Assembly (NCBI GenBank): GCA_041498815.1
Contig: JBGQJC010000002.1
Coordinates: forward strand, 58,050-122,049
Direction of reading: 5' to 3'
Length of the DNA stretch: 64,000 nt
From: DATDPM01 sp041498815
GTDB taxonomy: Bacteria > Pseudomonadota > Alphaproteobacteria > DATDPM01
In this document: positions 25,410 through 33,416 of the stretch, piece by piece
Numbering within the stretch: position 1 is the stretch's first letter
How the letters are laid out: every line of letters begins with the position of its first letter
Program-made: the position numbers and the translations under genes
The notes under the pieces: generated by a model
Told to the model about the DNA's origin: nothing
Databases searched by the model: none
What the model saw: only the letters and a program-made list of their open reading frames with translations

Positions 25410-25521
25410 GGCCTATATTGGTAGCTATCGGTTGGCGACCTGTTTTCCGCCCGGGCCGGATGTTATGATTGGGCTTTCCAGCCTAATTCGGCAACATCGG
25501 GCCCACGGGAGGGATGAAGTC

Positions 25522-26253
25522 GTGACAATCCGGAATCAGATGTTCGCTACGGCCTTGGCCGCGGGGGCGGTTTTGGCAACCGCGGGCGGGGCATCGGCCA
25601 CCACCGACGCCAATGACCTCTCGCCGGCGAACCAGGCCTTGTTCACGACCGACCATATGGCCTCGATCAACCAGCCCACGGCGCTGATTTATGATTTCGA
25701 GAAGAAAGGGACGCTCGAGCCCGGCTTCACCGACACCGTCGAGATCGATATCACGAAGGTTTCGGCCCACGGCCGCAAGGACCTCGCGTTCCATTTTTTG
25801 AGCGGGCCCAATCACATCGAATTCCCCGACCGCGAGGATTTCGTCGGCAATCCGATCTTCATGTTTTTCCTGGAGCGCGACGTGCGCGAGCTGCAACGTC
25901 TGACGCGGGGCAATGCGCTTTATTACCGCTTCCTCATCCGCGACGCGCTGGTGAAAGGTGCTACCATGACGCCCACCACCTTCACGTCCGGCGGGCAAAC
26001 ACACAAGGGCACCGAGATCCGGATCAAGCCCTTTGCCGAAGATCCCGGAAACGAGCGCTATCCGAGATTCGCCAAAAAGGAATATTTGTTCATCCTTTCG
26101 GACGAGATTCCGGGCGGATTCTACAAGGTGGGTGCGGTGACGCCGGACCCCTCGAAGGACGAGCCCGTGACCGACGATAGCGTGACCTTCCACGAGATGC
26201 GCTCGCCCGCGGCCAAGCGCGCGCAGACCGAAGGCGCCGGACAGGCGAACTGA
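25522..26253 (+). CDS. Secreted protein of unknown function in the methanol-oxidation region
   Basis: A 243-residue protein with a likely signal peptide (MTIRNQMFATALAAGAVLAT, ending near GGASA). The mature part has no domain I recognise: NQPTALIYDFEKKGTLEPGF, then GRKDLAFHFLSGPNHIEFP, with mixed charged beta-like sequence. Start GTG at 25522 is chosen because GGAGGG lies about 9 bases upstream. It is followed 40 bases later by another small secreted protein and lies between the C1 island and the quinoprotein relay genes. A periplasmic role linked to methanol oxidation is inferred from position only. Confidence 0.7.
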   Translation: MTIRNQMFATALAAGAVLATAGGASATTDANDLSPANQALFTTDHMASINQPTALIYDFEKKGTLEPGFTDTVEIDITKVSAHGRKDLAFHFLSGPNHIEFPDREDFVGNPIFMFFLERDVRELQRLTRGNALYYRFLIRDALVKGATMTPTTFTSGGQTHKGTEIRIKPFAEDPGNERYPRFAKKEYLFILSDEIPGGFYKVGAVTPDPSKDEPVTDDSVTFHEMRSPAAKRAQTEGAGQAN

Positions 26254-26293
26254 CCGAAATCAAACCGTTGAAGAAAGGCGAGGCGAGAGAGCG

Positions 26294-26653
26294 ATGACGA
26301 AAATCACGAAAACCGGATGGATGGGGCTTGGGCTTTGGGCCGCGCTCATGACCGGATCGGCCATGGCCGCGCCGCGGACCAACGACTTTCCGACCGAGAC
26401 ACGGGTCGAATACGTGTTCGCCTGCATGTCGGAGGTGCCATCGAATTTCGAGTATCTCCAGAAATGCTCCTGCGCGCTCGACACCATCGCGGCGCACATG
26501 ACCTACGAACAGTTCGTCGAAGCGCAGACCTACCGCAGCATGCTGCAATCCCACAACCGCAACGCCAATATATACGCCAGCCCCGACGTCTCCAAAGCGT
26601 CGCTGGACCGCTTCTATCACGCCGAGGCCGTGGCGGAATTAAGGTGCTTCTGA
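26294..26653 (+). CDS. Small secreted cysteine-containing protein of unknown function
   Basis: A 119-residue protein with a signal peptide (MTKITKTGWMGLGLWAALM, cleavage near AMA-A). The mature part holds VFACMSEVPSNFEYLQKCSC and ends ELRCF, four cysteines likely to form disulfides in the periplasm. It follows the previous secreted gene by 40 bases with the ribosome site AAAGGCGAGG, so they are likely co-transcribed. Function is not recognised. Confidence 0.75.
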   Translation: MTKITKTGWMGLGLWAALMTGSAMAAPRTNDFPTETRVEYVFACMSEVPSNFEYLQKCSCALDTIAAHMTYEQFVEAQTYRSMLQSHNRNANIYASPDVSKASLDRFYHAEAVAELRCF

Positions 26654-26682
26654 CGCGAGGGGCGCGTTAGGCCCAAAGGAAA

Positions 26683-26711
26683 GGGGCGCCGGAGGGTAAC
26701 TCCGGCGCCCC
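26683..26711. terminator. Bidirectional hairpin terminator between convergent genes
   Basis: A perfect 12-bp stem, GGGGCGCCGGAG (26683-26694) with CTCCGGCGCCCC (26700-26711), around a 5-base loop. The minus strand continues with TTTCCTTT, so it best terminates the leftward SoxYZ-like gene, and may also stop the rightward transcript ending at 26653. Confidence 0.75.
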
Positions 26712-26743
26712 GAACGTTTCGGGCGGGTGAGAGGTTGCCGCCC

Positions 26744-27613
26744 CTAGCCGTTGGCGCCATCGCCGACGGGGAAGCTTTTCTCGAACACGCGGCCTTCGGA
26801 ATCCTTGATCACGGCCTTGAGGTCGCCGGGGCCACGATCCCGGTAATAGAAGAAGAAGCTCGGGTTCTCGCTGATCGAGATGCCCGGCTCGACACTCAGG
26901 ATCTTCTTGTCGCCGTAGGTCACCTCGACCGAATTGACGAATTCGGCGGGGATTGCGCGCCGGGCGACCTGGTCGAACTGGAAGCCGGTGTAGTTGGGGT
27001 GATTGACCAGAATCTGGGCTTCGCCCGGCTGGCCGCTGGCCGCGGCCTTAATGAAATTCATCTTCATCTTGCCTAGGCTCGCCCGGGCTTCGTCCGAATC
27101 GCTCAGGCTCGGCGCCGAGCAGCCGCCCGCGGCTTTGAGGAAGACCTTCGCCATGTAGAGCTTGCCGTCGTTGGTTTCTGCAATCGCCCGCACGTTGGTA
27201 AAGCTGTCGATGCGAACGCGGGTCGAGATATTTGCGATCCCGTTGTCGGGAGTGAAGTGGAACACGGCCGCAATCGGCGACGGATTCTCGTCGATCACGA
27301 GATAGATGGTCTTGAGGTATTTGTCGGGTGTTTGCGGCTTGTCGGCCGAAACGGTGATCGGGATGAAGGCGGCATCGGTGACGCGGGGCGGCGCCTCGAG
27401 CGTGATCACGCCCACGGCCTCGGCGATTTCCTTATCCGCAAACAATTGCTTGCGGATGTTGTCCCAAGCGGGGGTTTCACCCTTGACCAGGCCTTCGGCG
27501 TTGGTGCGCTCCTGGTCCCAAATGTCGGCGGCGCGAACCGAAGGAATGCCGCCTGCGGCCAGCATCAAACCGAGTGCGGCCGAGGCTCCAAGAATCTTCG
27601 CAAACGAAGGCAT
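26744..27613 (-). CDS. Quinoprotein-associated SoxYZ-like carrier protein
   Basis: A 289-residue secreted protein (signal peptide ending near SVRA-ADIW). An N-terminal SoxY-like domain (TLEAPPRVTDAAFIPITVSA) is followed by a SoxZ-like domain (KMKMNFIKAAASGQPGEAQI, FFFYYRDRGPGDLKAVIKDS). SoxYZ fusions of this type occur near PQQ-dependent dehydrogenases and are proposed to carry an intermediate on a cysteine; the Cys in AAGGCSAPS is the candidate. It pairs with the zinc metallohydrolase upstream (27803-28768), the usual partner. Confidence 0.85.
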   Translation of the reverse strand: MPSFAKILGASAALGLMLAAGGIPSVRAADIWDQERTNAEGLVKGETPAWDNIRKQLFADKEIAEAVGVITLEAPPRVTDAAFIPITVSADKPQTPDKYLKTIYLVIDENPSPIAAVFHFTPDNGIANISTRVRIDSFTNVRAIAETNDGKLYMAKVFLKAAGGCSAPSLSDSDEARASLGKMKMNFIKAAASGQPGEAQILVNHPNYTGFQFDQVARRAIPAEFVNSVEVTYGDKKILSVEPGISISENPSFFFYYRDRGPGDLKAVIKDSEGRVFEKSFPVGDGANG

Positions 27614-27802
27614 GACGTTTCTCCCGAACCAGTTCCGGCGCCCCTCAGGGCGGCCCGGTTCATTCTATCCCTGCACGATATTCTAGTACGGAATAATACA
27701 AACATTTAGGGGAGAACCAAGGCCGTTCAAGTGGCCGGGCGAGCCCGCCCGATCACGTCTGTGTGAGGCGGCGAGGCGAGGCGGCACGATGGGACTTCTT
27801 CG

Positions 27803-28768
27803 TCATTCCCATTCGAGCTCGACGAAGGCCTCGGTCACGTTGCGCGGGTTGTAATCGTCGAACAGGGCCCATTTATCGCGCTCGCCGCCGCCCGCCTTGG
27901 CCATGGCCTGCTCCAACGTCCCATGTTCCTTCTGGATCTTGCGGATGTCGCCCAGCAGGACGTTGAAGTAGCGGGTTTCGGCATCGAGCGCCTGAGGCCA
28001 GGGGACCGAAGCGGGCCCATGGCCGGGCACGGCCAGGGCGGCCGGAATCTTCTTCAACGCCTCGACCGCGTTCAGCCAGCCCTTGAGGCTGCCGTCGAGC
28101 GCCGGGATGCGGTCCACGAACAGAAGATCGCCGGCAAATAAAGTCGCGGTCTTGGAATCTAAAATCGTGACGTCGTTGTCGGTGTGCGCGGTCTTGAAAC
28201 CCGTAACGGTCAGCTTTCGGCCGCCGAGATCGAGCGCGATCTCTTCGCCCGCCGCAACCGTCCGGGTCGGGGCGACGGCTTCGATTCCTTGCGCGGCATC
28301 CTCGCCGACGAAGGTTTTGAGCGTTTTAAGGTAGTACGGAAACTTCGCCGCCATCGCGCGCGCAAGTTTGGCGTGGCCGACGAATTCCGGCTTGTCGCCG
28401 ACAAACGCCGTATTGCCGAAGGTATGATCCGGATGAACATGGGTGTTGATCACGTAATAAATGGGAAGATCGGTCTTGGCCTTGATCGCGGCGCGAAGGC
28501 GGCGCCCCACGGCCGGCGCGTTGCCGGTGTCGATGACGGCCACACCCCGATCGCCGACGACGAAGCCGAGATTGGCGATGTCGCCGCCATTTCCCGGATT
28601 CACGTCCTCGTAGGCCCCGGCGTGGACGAAGACGCCGGGGGCGACCTCGGCCACCGGCAGGGCCGCATCCATGGCTGAGGCCGCCTGCGGCCCCAGGCAC
28701 AGGACGAGGGCCGAGACGATTAAGGCAAAAACCCTCACCGGACGCGGTTCGAGCATGTCCTGTTGCAT
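27803..28768 (-). CDS. Quinoprotein relay system zinc metallohydrolase (MBL fold)
   Basis: A secreted metallo-beta-lactamase-fold protein of about 321 residues. The zinc motif THVHPDHTFGN (HxHxDH) is clear; further ligands are in KTAHTDNDVTIL and AVPGHGPAS. A hydrophobic signal segment (VFALIVSALVLCLG) precedes ASAMDAALP. Such enzymes are found with PQQ dehydrogenases and SoxYZ-like carriers, and a role in a quinoprotein relay has been proposed; the substrate is unknown. The start is uncertain: ATG at 28768 or 28756 both precede the signal peptide, and neither has a strong ribosome site. Confidence 0.83.
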   Translation of the reverse strand: MQQDMLEPRPVRVFALIVSALVLCLGPQAASAMDAALPVAEVAPGVFVHAGAYEDVNPGNGGDIANLGFVVGDRGVAVIDTGNAPAVGRRLRAAIKAKTDLPIYYVINTHVHPDHTFGNTAFVGDKPEFVGHAKLARAMAAKFPYYLKTLKTFVGEDAAQGIEAVAPTRTVAAGEEIALDLGGRKLTVTGFKTAHTDNDVTILDSKTATLFAGDLLFVDRIPALDGSLKGWLNAVEALKKIPAALAVPGHGPASVPWPQALDAETRYFNVLLGDIRKIQKEHGTLEQAMAKAGGGERDKWALFDDYNPRNVTEAFVELEWE

Positions 28769-29143
28769 TGCAACATAATCATAGGTCGATTGTGCACTGC
28801 ACGCTAAGGGCAAGTCCGTCCCCGTATCGGCTATTCCGCCGCGGCCATCGCGGCCTCGGCGCTAAGTTAGGGTCGTGCTTCGTTAGATACATCGCTTAAA
28901 TATCGTTCCCACAAGTGGGAGCAGCTTTTTTTTCGGCTACGACCCGTTCGAATCGAGCGTGGCAGGGTTGCCGAGACGGTGTTGCGGCAATCGCGCGCGC
29001 TTGCGCGGTCGCTGCATCCAAACCTGCGCCCGCCAAGTATTAGTTAATAGAAAAGATGTCACGGCGGCGGCCCGAAACGAACCATTTTCGGGCCCCGCAA
29101 CGGGACTTCAACCGCAGCCCGGAATTGGGCGCGGCGATTCCTT

Positions 29144-29170
29144 AAAATTCCGCAGTTTTCTGCGGGTTTT
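29144..29170 (+). terminator. Terminator-like hairpin upstream of the xoxF promoter
   Basis: CCGCAG (29150-29155), loop TTTT, CTGCGG (29160-29165), followed by GTTTT; flanking AAAA and TTTT can extend the stem. It may insulate xoxF from upstream transcription, or end a small RNA starting in the preceding 200 bases. Confidence 0.45.
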
Positions 29171-29299
29171 AGGCGGGAATACCAACCCGTTCGGGCATCG
29201 TTCGCGAGGCCATTTTGGGCTCCAGGAAGAGGGCACCGGAAAATTGCGCGGAGGTGCGCGATTTCATGACGTCGGAAGTAATTGCAAAACAGAAGAACC

Positions 29300-29329
29300 T
29301 TGACCCAATCGAACGAAGGCCCGTATCAT
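29300..29329 (+). promoter_or_regulatory. Probable xoxF promoter
   Basis: TTGACC (29300-29305), an 18-base spacer, then TATCAT (29324-29329), close to the sigma-70 consensus. Transcription would start near 29336, giving a leader of about 180 bases before xoxF, long enough for post-transcriptional control. Confidence 0.6.
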
Positions 29330-29516
29330 GAGCGTGGGTTGTGTAGGCTTGGTCGTGTCCTTCTTTTAGCAACAGAAGCTCGCGTTATCCTTTTGCCGCC
29401 TCCGCGCGGCGTAAGGTGGCGTAAGCATTTACGGCGAAAAGTCGGTCGGCTTAGCGCAGCCCCAGTAAGTCTTCCCGCGATCGGAAGACAACAACCAAGT
29501 GGGGAGGAATGACCAC

Positions 29517-31397
29517 ATGAAAGTTCCTTTTAAATCGTTACTAGCGGCGACGGCAGTCGTTGCGTTGGCGGGCCCTGCGCTTGCCAACGACGAACTGCTG
29601 AAGCTGCAAGCTGACCCGAACCAGTGGGTCATGCCCAGCGGTAACTACTCTGGCACGCGCTACAGCGCGCTTGACCAGATCAACAAGAGCAACGTTGGCA
29701 GCTTGGGTGTTGCCTGGCAGTTCTCGACCGGCGTCCTGCGCGGCCATGAAGGCGGCCCGTTGGTGCTGGGCGACGTGATGTACATCGTCACCGCGATTCC
29801 GAACATCGTTTTTGCCCTCGACCTGAACGATAACGGCCGTATTATTTGGGAATACAACCCGGTTAAAGGCGGCAAGTATCCTTCCGGCGAGACCGAGGGT
29901 CGCGTCGTTTCCGTGATGTGCTGCGATAACGTCAATCGCGGCGCAGCCTATGCCGACGGCAAGATTTTCGTTCATGCCGCCGACACCACCCTGATTGCCC
30001 TCGATGCCAAGACCGGTAAGGAAGTTTGGCACGTCCAAAACATGGACTCGGGCAAAGGCAAGCGCGGCGTTTCTGCCTCCACCGGCACGGGCGTCCCGAT
30101 CGTCATTAAGGACAAGGTCATGATCGGTTGCTCCGGCGCCGAGTTCGGCGTTCGTTGCAACATGACCGCGTACACCACCAAGGACGGCAAACGCGTATGG
30201 CGTGCCTATTCGATGGGCCCTGACGGCGACATCCTCGTCGACGACAAGACCACCGAGCTCGGCAAGCCCGTGGGCAAGGACTCGTCGATCAAGACCTGGG
30301 AAGGCAATGCCTGGGAAATCGGCGGCGGCTCGATCTGGGGCCACTACGCATGGGATCCCGATCTGGATCTCATGTATTTTGGCACCGGCAATCCAAGCAC
30401 GTGGAATCCGGTGGTTCGTCCGGGCGACAACAAGTGGTCGATGACCATGAACGCCCGCAACCCGGACACCGGTGTGGCCAAGTGGCTGTATCAGATGACC
30501 CCGCATGACGAGTGGGACTACGACGGCATCAATGAAATGATCCTCGTTGACCAAGACGTCGGCGGAAAGAGCCGCAAGGTTGTGGTGCATTTCAATCGTA
30601 ACGGCTTCGGCTATACGCTTGATCGCTCCACTGGCGAGCTGCTCGTCGCCGAGAAGTATGATCCGGCGGTGAACTGGGCGACCCACGTCGATATGAAGAC
30701 GGGCCGTCCGGAAGTCGTCGCGAAATACAGCACCCATAAGAACGGCGAAGACGTGAACAGCACGAACATCTGTCCCGCCGCTCTCGGCACAAAAGACCAG
30801 CAGCCTGCGGCGTATTCGCCGAAGACCAAGCTGTTCTATGTGCCGACCAACCACGTTTGCATGGACTATGAGCCGCTCTCCTATACCGGCGGTGGAACGG
30901 AATACAATCCGGGCGATGCATACGTGAATGCGAAACTCGCGATGTTCCCGGCCGGCAAGGTGACGGGTGACGGCACCACCAATATGGGCAACTTCATCGC
31001 CTGGGATGCCGGCAAGGGCAAGATCGTTTGGTCCGATCCCGAGAAGTTCTCGGCTTGGGCCGGCGCGCTCGCCACGGCCGGCGACGTCGTCTTCTACGGC
31101 ACCCTCGACGGGTACGAGAAGGCGGTCGACGCCCAGACGGGCAAGTTGCTGTGGCAGCTCAAGACCCCGTCCGGCATTATCGGCAACACCAACACGTGGT
31201 CGCATAAAGGCAAGCAGCAGGTCGGCGTCATGTCTGGCGTCGGCGGCTGGGCCGGCATCAACCTCGCTCTCGGCATCCAAGAATCCGATGCAAGGGGCAA
31301 GGACGCGGCCGGCGGCCTCGGTGCGATCGGCGGTTACGCTGGTCTGTACGAATACACCCGCCTCGGCGGCGTGTTGACCGTCCTCCAGCTTCCGTAA
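29517..31397 (+). CDS. xoxF: Lanthanide-dependent PQQ methanol dehydrogenase
   Basis: A 626-residue eight-bladed quinoprotein with a signal peptide ending ALA-NDELL. It oxidises methanol in the periplasm using PQQ and a lanthanide. The PQQ-contacting vicinal disulfide is Cys135-Cys136 (SVMCCDNVNRG). Metal ligands by alignment to known XoxF are Glu209, Asn292 (GTGNPSTWNP) and Asp334 in WDYDG; the extra Asp336 is the residue that marks lanthanide-type enzymes. Overall it looks like XoxF clade 5. The start ATG at 29517 follows GGGGAGGAA. Codons ending in T (GTT, CGT, GGT) are more frequent than in neighbours, consistent with high expression. No mxaF/mxaI is present. Confidence 0.97.
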   Translation: MKVPFKSLLAATAVVALAGPALANDELLKLQADPNQWVMPSGNYSGTRYSALDQINKSNVGSLGVAWQFSTGVLRGHEGGPLVLGDVMYIVTAIPNIVFALDLNDNGRIIWEYNPVKGGKYPSGETEGRVVSVMCCDNVNRGAAYADGKIFVHAADTTLIALDAKTGKEVWHVQNMDSGKGKRGVSASTGTGVPIVIKDKVMIGCSGAEFGVRCNMTAYTTKDGKRVWRAYSMGPDGDILVDDKTTELGKPVGKDSSIKTWEGNAWEIGGGSIWGHYAWDPDLDLMYFGTGNPSTWNPVVRPGDNKWSMTMNARNPDTGVAKWLYQMTPHDEWDYDGINEMILVDQDVGGKSRKVVVHFNRNGFGYTLDRSTGELLVAEKYDPAVNWATHVDMKTGRPEVVAKYSTHKNGEDVNSTNICPAALGTKDQQPAAYSPKTKLFYVPTNHVCMDYEPLSYTGGGTEYNPGDAYVNAKLAMFPAGKVTGDGTTNMGNFIAWDAGKGKIVWSDPEKFSAWAGALATAGDVVFYGTLDGYEKAVDAQTGKLLWQLKTPSGIIGNTNTWSHKGKQQVGVMSGVGGWAGINLALGIQESDARGKDAAGGLGAIGGYAGLYEYTRLGGVLTVLQLP

Positions 31398-31413
31398 ATC
31401 GGAAACTCGGATC

Positions 31414-31448
31414 GAGCCCGGCATCGCGAGATGCCGGGCTCTTTTTTT
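31414..31448 (+). terminator. Rho-independent terminator of xoxF
   Basis: A perfect 11-bp stem, GAGCCCGGCAT (31414-31424) with ATGCCGGGCTC (31431-31441), loop CGCGAG, followed by seven T. It separates xoxF from the cytochrome gene, so the latter may depend on readthrough or its own promoter. Confidence 0.95.
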
Positions 31449-31563
31449 GCCTTTTGACACAGGGGAGAGAGCCCGGAAACCCGCGGAATTCCCGTTGTTG
31501 CACCGGAATCCATGGGCTATAAGGGCGTCATAAAAACAACATATAATTCGGGAGGATTCTTTA

Positions 31564-32190
31564 ATGGGTACGCTAGGGCCGGGGGGCCAGCCAAAAACGA
31601 TGTTCCGCGCGATCGTCATCATCGCCGCGGTCGTCGTCGCGGTGGGGATTTGGCGGTGGACCGGCAGTAAGGCGCCGGGCGGCGGCACCGAAGCGAAGCC
31701 CGAGGCGGCGGCACAACCGGTTGCCGAAACGAAGCCGGCGCCGCCGGCCGCGACCCCAGCACCTGCCGAAGCGGCGAAACCCGCCGCCCCAGGTATCCCG
31801 GGGGTGGATTACAACGGCGATCCGCAAACGCGTTACGACGGCAAGCCGTACAAGATTTATCCCGACGGCAAAGTGAATTTCGCGACGTTTCGCGGCTACA
31901 ACATCTATGCCAGCGTCTGCCATGTCTGCCACGGCTATTCGGCCTTGGGCAGCTCGTTCGCGCCGGCCTTGAAGGAATCGCTCAAGGACATAACCTATGA
32001 GGATTTCATCGCGACGGTGATGAACGGCCGCGAGAACATCACCTCGTCGCAGACCAATGTGATGCCGTCCTTCGGCGAAAATAAGACCATCGTGAAATAC
32101 ATCGATTCGATCTATGCCTATCTCAAAGGGCGGGCCGACGGCGCGATCGGCGTTGGCGATACCGAATACGAGGGCCCGAAGGAACCATAA
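31564..32190 (+). CDS. xoxG: c-type cytochrome, probable XoxF electron acceptor
   Basis: A 208-residue protein: N-terminal membrane segment (about residues 13-31), an Ala/Pro-rich linker, then a class I cytochrome c domain with the heme motif CHVCH (119-123) and a probable axial Met at 167 (NVMPSFGEN). It matches the cytochrome cL/XoxG group that accepts electrons from methanol dehydrogenase; the position right after xoxF supports this. The uncleaved-looking anchor with a long flexible linker is somewhat unusual for XoxG, which is usually soluble. Ribosome site GGGAGG precedes the ATG. Confidence 0.88.
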   Translation: MGTLGPGGQPKTMFRAIVIIAAVVVAVGIWRWTGSKAPGGGTEAKPEAAAQPVAETKPAPPAATPAPAEAAKPAAPGIPGVDYNGDPQTRYDGKPYKIYPDGKVNFATFRGYNIYASVCHVCHGYSALGSSFAPALKESLKDITYEDFIATVMNGRENITSSQTNVMPSFGENKTIVKYIDSIYAYLKGRADGAIGVGDTEYEGPKEP

Positions 32191-32374
32191 CGGGCCGGAG
32201 GCTTGCCCTCGGGAAAGACCGAACGATTAAAGCGCCGCGACCGCCGGCAGACGTTAAAGCCGGCGTCGCGCTTGACGGCAATAAGTTAAGGGGCACATAC
32301 CGGGGATGTTGCGGAACCGAGGCGCGCGGGGCGCCGGGGTTTCCGGTTTGCGGAACATCAAAGGAGTTATGCCC

Positions 32375-33343
32375 GTGCGCATTTTTTCGGCCTCGCTTCG
32401 GACCCTCGCCAAGGGACGCATCGCGACATTTCTTTGCGCCGCCGCCGCTACCCTGATTCTGGCGGGGAACGCGCGCGCCGAAACCAGCATCGAAGCGGTC
32501 GACCGCGGCCGGCTTCGGGTTTGCGCCGATCCCGACAACCTTCCTTATTCCAACGAAAAGGGCGAGGGATTCGAGAACAAGATTGCCGAGTTGTTCGCCA
32601 AGAAGCTCAATCGCCCGCTCGTTTATTCCTGGTCGCCATTGGGCGCCGGATTCTTTCCGAACACGCTTGACGCCAAGACCTGCGACCTTGTGATGGGCGT
32701 GCCCTCGGCGCTCGAAGCGGTGCTCAGCACCAATCCCTATTACCGGATGACCTATGTGATGGTCACCCGCAAGAACCTCAAGGCAAAGTCGCTCTCGGAT
32801 CCGAAGATGGCGAAGCTCAAGATCGGAACGATTGCGGGCACACCGCCCAATTACTTGCTGCTCGATAACAACCTGCTCGGCAACTTGGTGCCCTACCGGC
32901 TGCACAACGACCCCGGCGAGCCGACCATCGCCGAGGAGATGATCGGCGATTTGAAGAAGGGCACGATGGACGCCGCGCTGTTGGCCGGCCCCGCCGCCTA
33001 TTACTGGGTGCGCAAAGAGCGCGTGGACGCCGAGATTACCCGGCTTGAAAACGCCAAGCATTCGGGCGGCAAGATGGATTATCTGATCACCATGGGCGTG
33101 CGCCGCGGCGAGAGCGATTGGAAGCGGGAAATCAACGACCTGATTCGGAAGAATCAGGCGGAAATCAACAACATCCTCGCTTCCTACGGCGTGCCTATTT
33201 TGAATCTGGTGGGATCGCCGGAGCCGGCCGGAACCGCCCAAGGCAAGCCGAGCCCGGCCTCACCCGCGAGCGCCGCCTCACCCGCGAGCCCCGCGTCGCC
33301 GGCGGCGCCCCAGGAGAGCCCCGCCGCCCCGAAACCCGAATGA
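32375..33343 (+). CDS. xoxJ: XoxJ-like periplasmic binding protein
   Basis: A protein of about 322 residues in the solute-binding family 3 fold, with signal peptide ending NARA-ETSIE. Features include RLRVCADPDNLPYSNEKGEG at the start of the mature domain and CDLVMGVPSALEAV. MoxJ/XoxJ accompanies PQQ methanol dehydrogenases and is thought to help assemble or activate the enzyme. The C-terminus is a low-complexity PASPASAASPASP tail. The AAGGAG at 32361-32366 is only 2 bases from ATG 32369 but 8 bases from GTG 32375, so GTG is preferred. Confidence 0.88.
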   Translation: MRIFSASLRTLAKGRIATFLCAAAATLILAGNARAETSIEAVDRGRLRVCADPDNLPYSNEKGEGFENKIAELFAKKLNRPLVYSWSPLGAGFFPNTLDAKTCDLVMGVPSALEAVLSTNPYYRMTYVMVTRKNLKAKSLSDPKMAKLKIGTIAGTPPNYLLLDNNLLGNLVPYRLHNDPGEPTIAEEMIGDLKKGTMDAALLAGPAAYYWVRKERVDAEITRLENAKHSGGKMDYLITMGVRRGESDWKREINDLIRKNQAEINNILASYGVPILNLVGSPEPAGTAQGKPSPASPASAASPASPASPAAPQESPAAPKPE

Positions 33344-33363
33344 CGCGATCCCGCCAAACTCGA

Positions 33364-33391
33364 AGTCCCGCTCGACGCGGGGCTTTTTGTT
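33364..33391 (+). terminator. Rho-independent terminator of the xox genes
   Basis: AGTCCCGC (33364-33371) pairs with GCGGGGCT (33377-33384, one G-T pair), loop TCGAC, then a T-rich tail. Lies between convergent xoxJ and pqqE. Confidence 0.85.
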
Positions 33392-33416
33392 TCGGGGGCT
33401 TTGGACAAGACCGCGC

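Larger units (their letters stand above)
28769..29516. other. 748-base gene-free region upstream of xoxF
   Basis: No convincing gene. It contains the palindrome TCCCACAAGTGGGA (28907-28920), followed by a run of eight or more T from about 28926; a terminator-like hairpin at 29144-29170; a sigma-70-like promoter at 29300-29329; and a long 5' leader for xoxF with the direct repeat GGCGTAAG at 29408 and 29418. A 114-codon frame at 28959-29303 has composition unlike a real protein and no family features. Confidence 0.7.

Noticed and set aside
28959..29303. A 114-codon frame upstream of xoxF
   Set aside because: Arg/Gly-rich, without a ribosome site, and it crosses a terminator-like hairpin; more likely non-coding.
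29541..31688. A 715-codon open frame antisense to xoxF
   Set aside because: It mirrors the codon structure of xoxF, has no domain features and no ribosome site. Long antisense frames are expected at this G+C content.
32237..32269. Hairpin between xoxG and xoxJ as a terminator
   Set aside because: Strong stem with one bulge but no T run after it; it could be an mRNA-stability element but evidence is thin.
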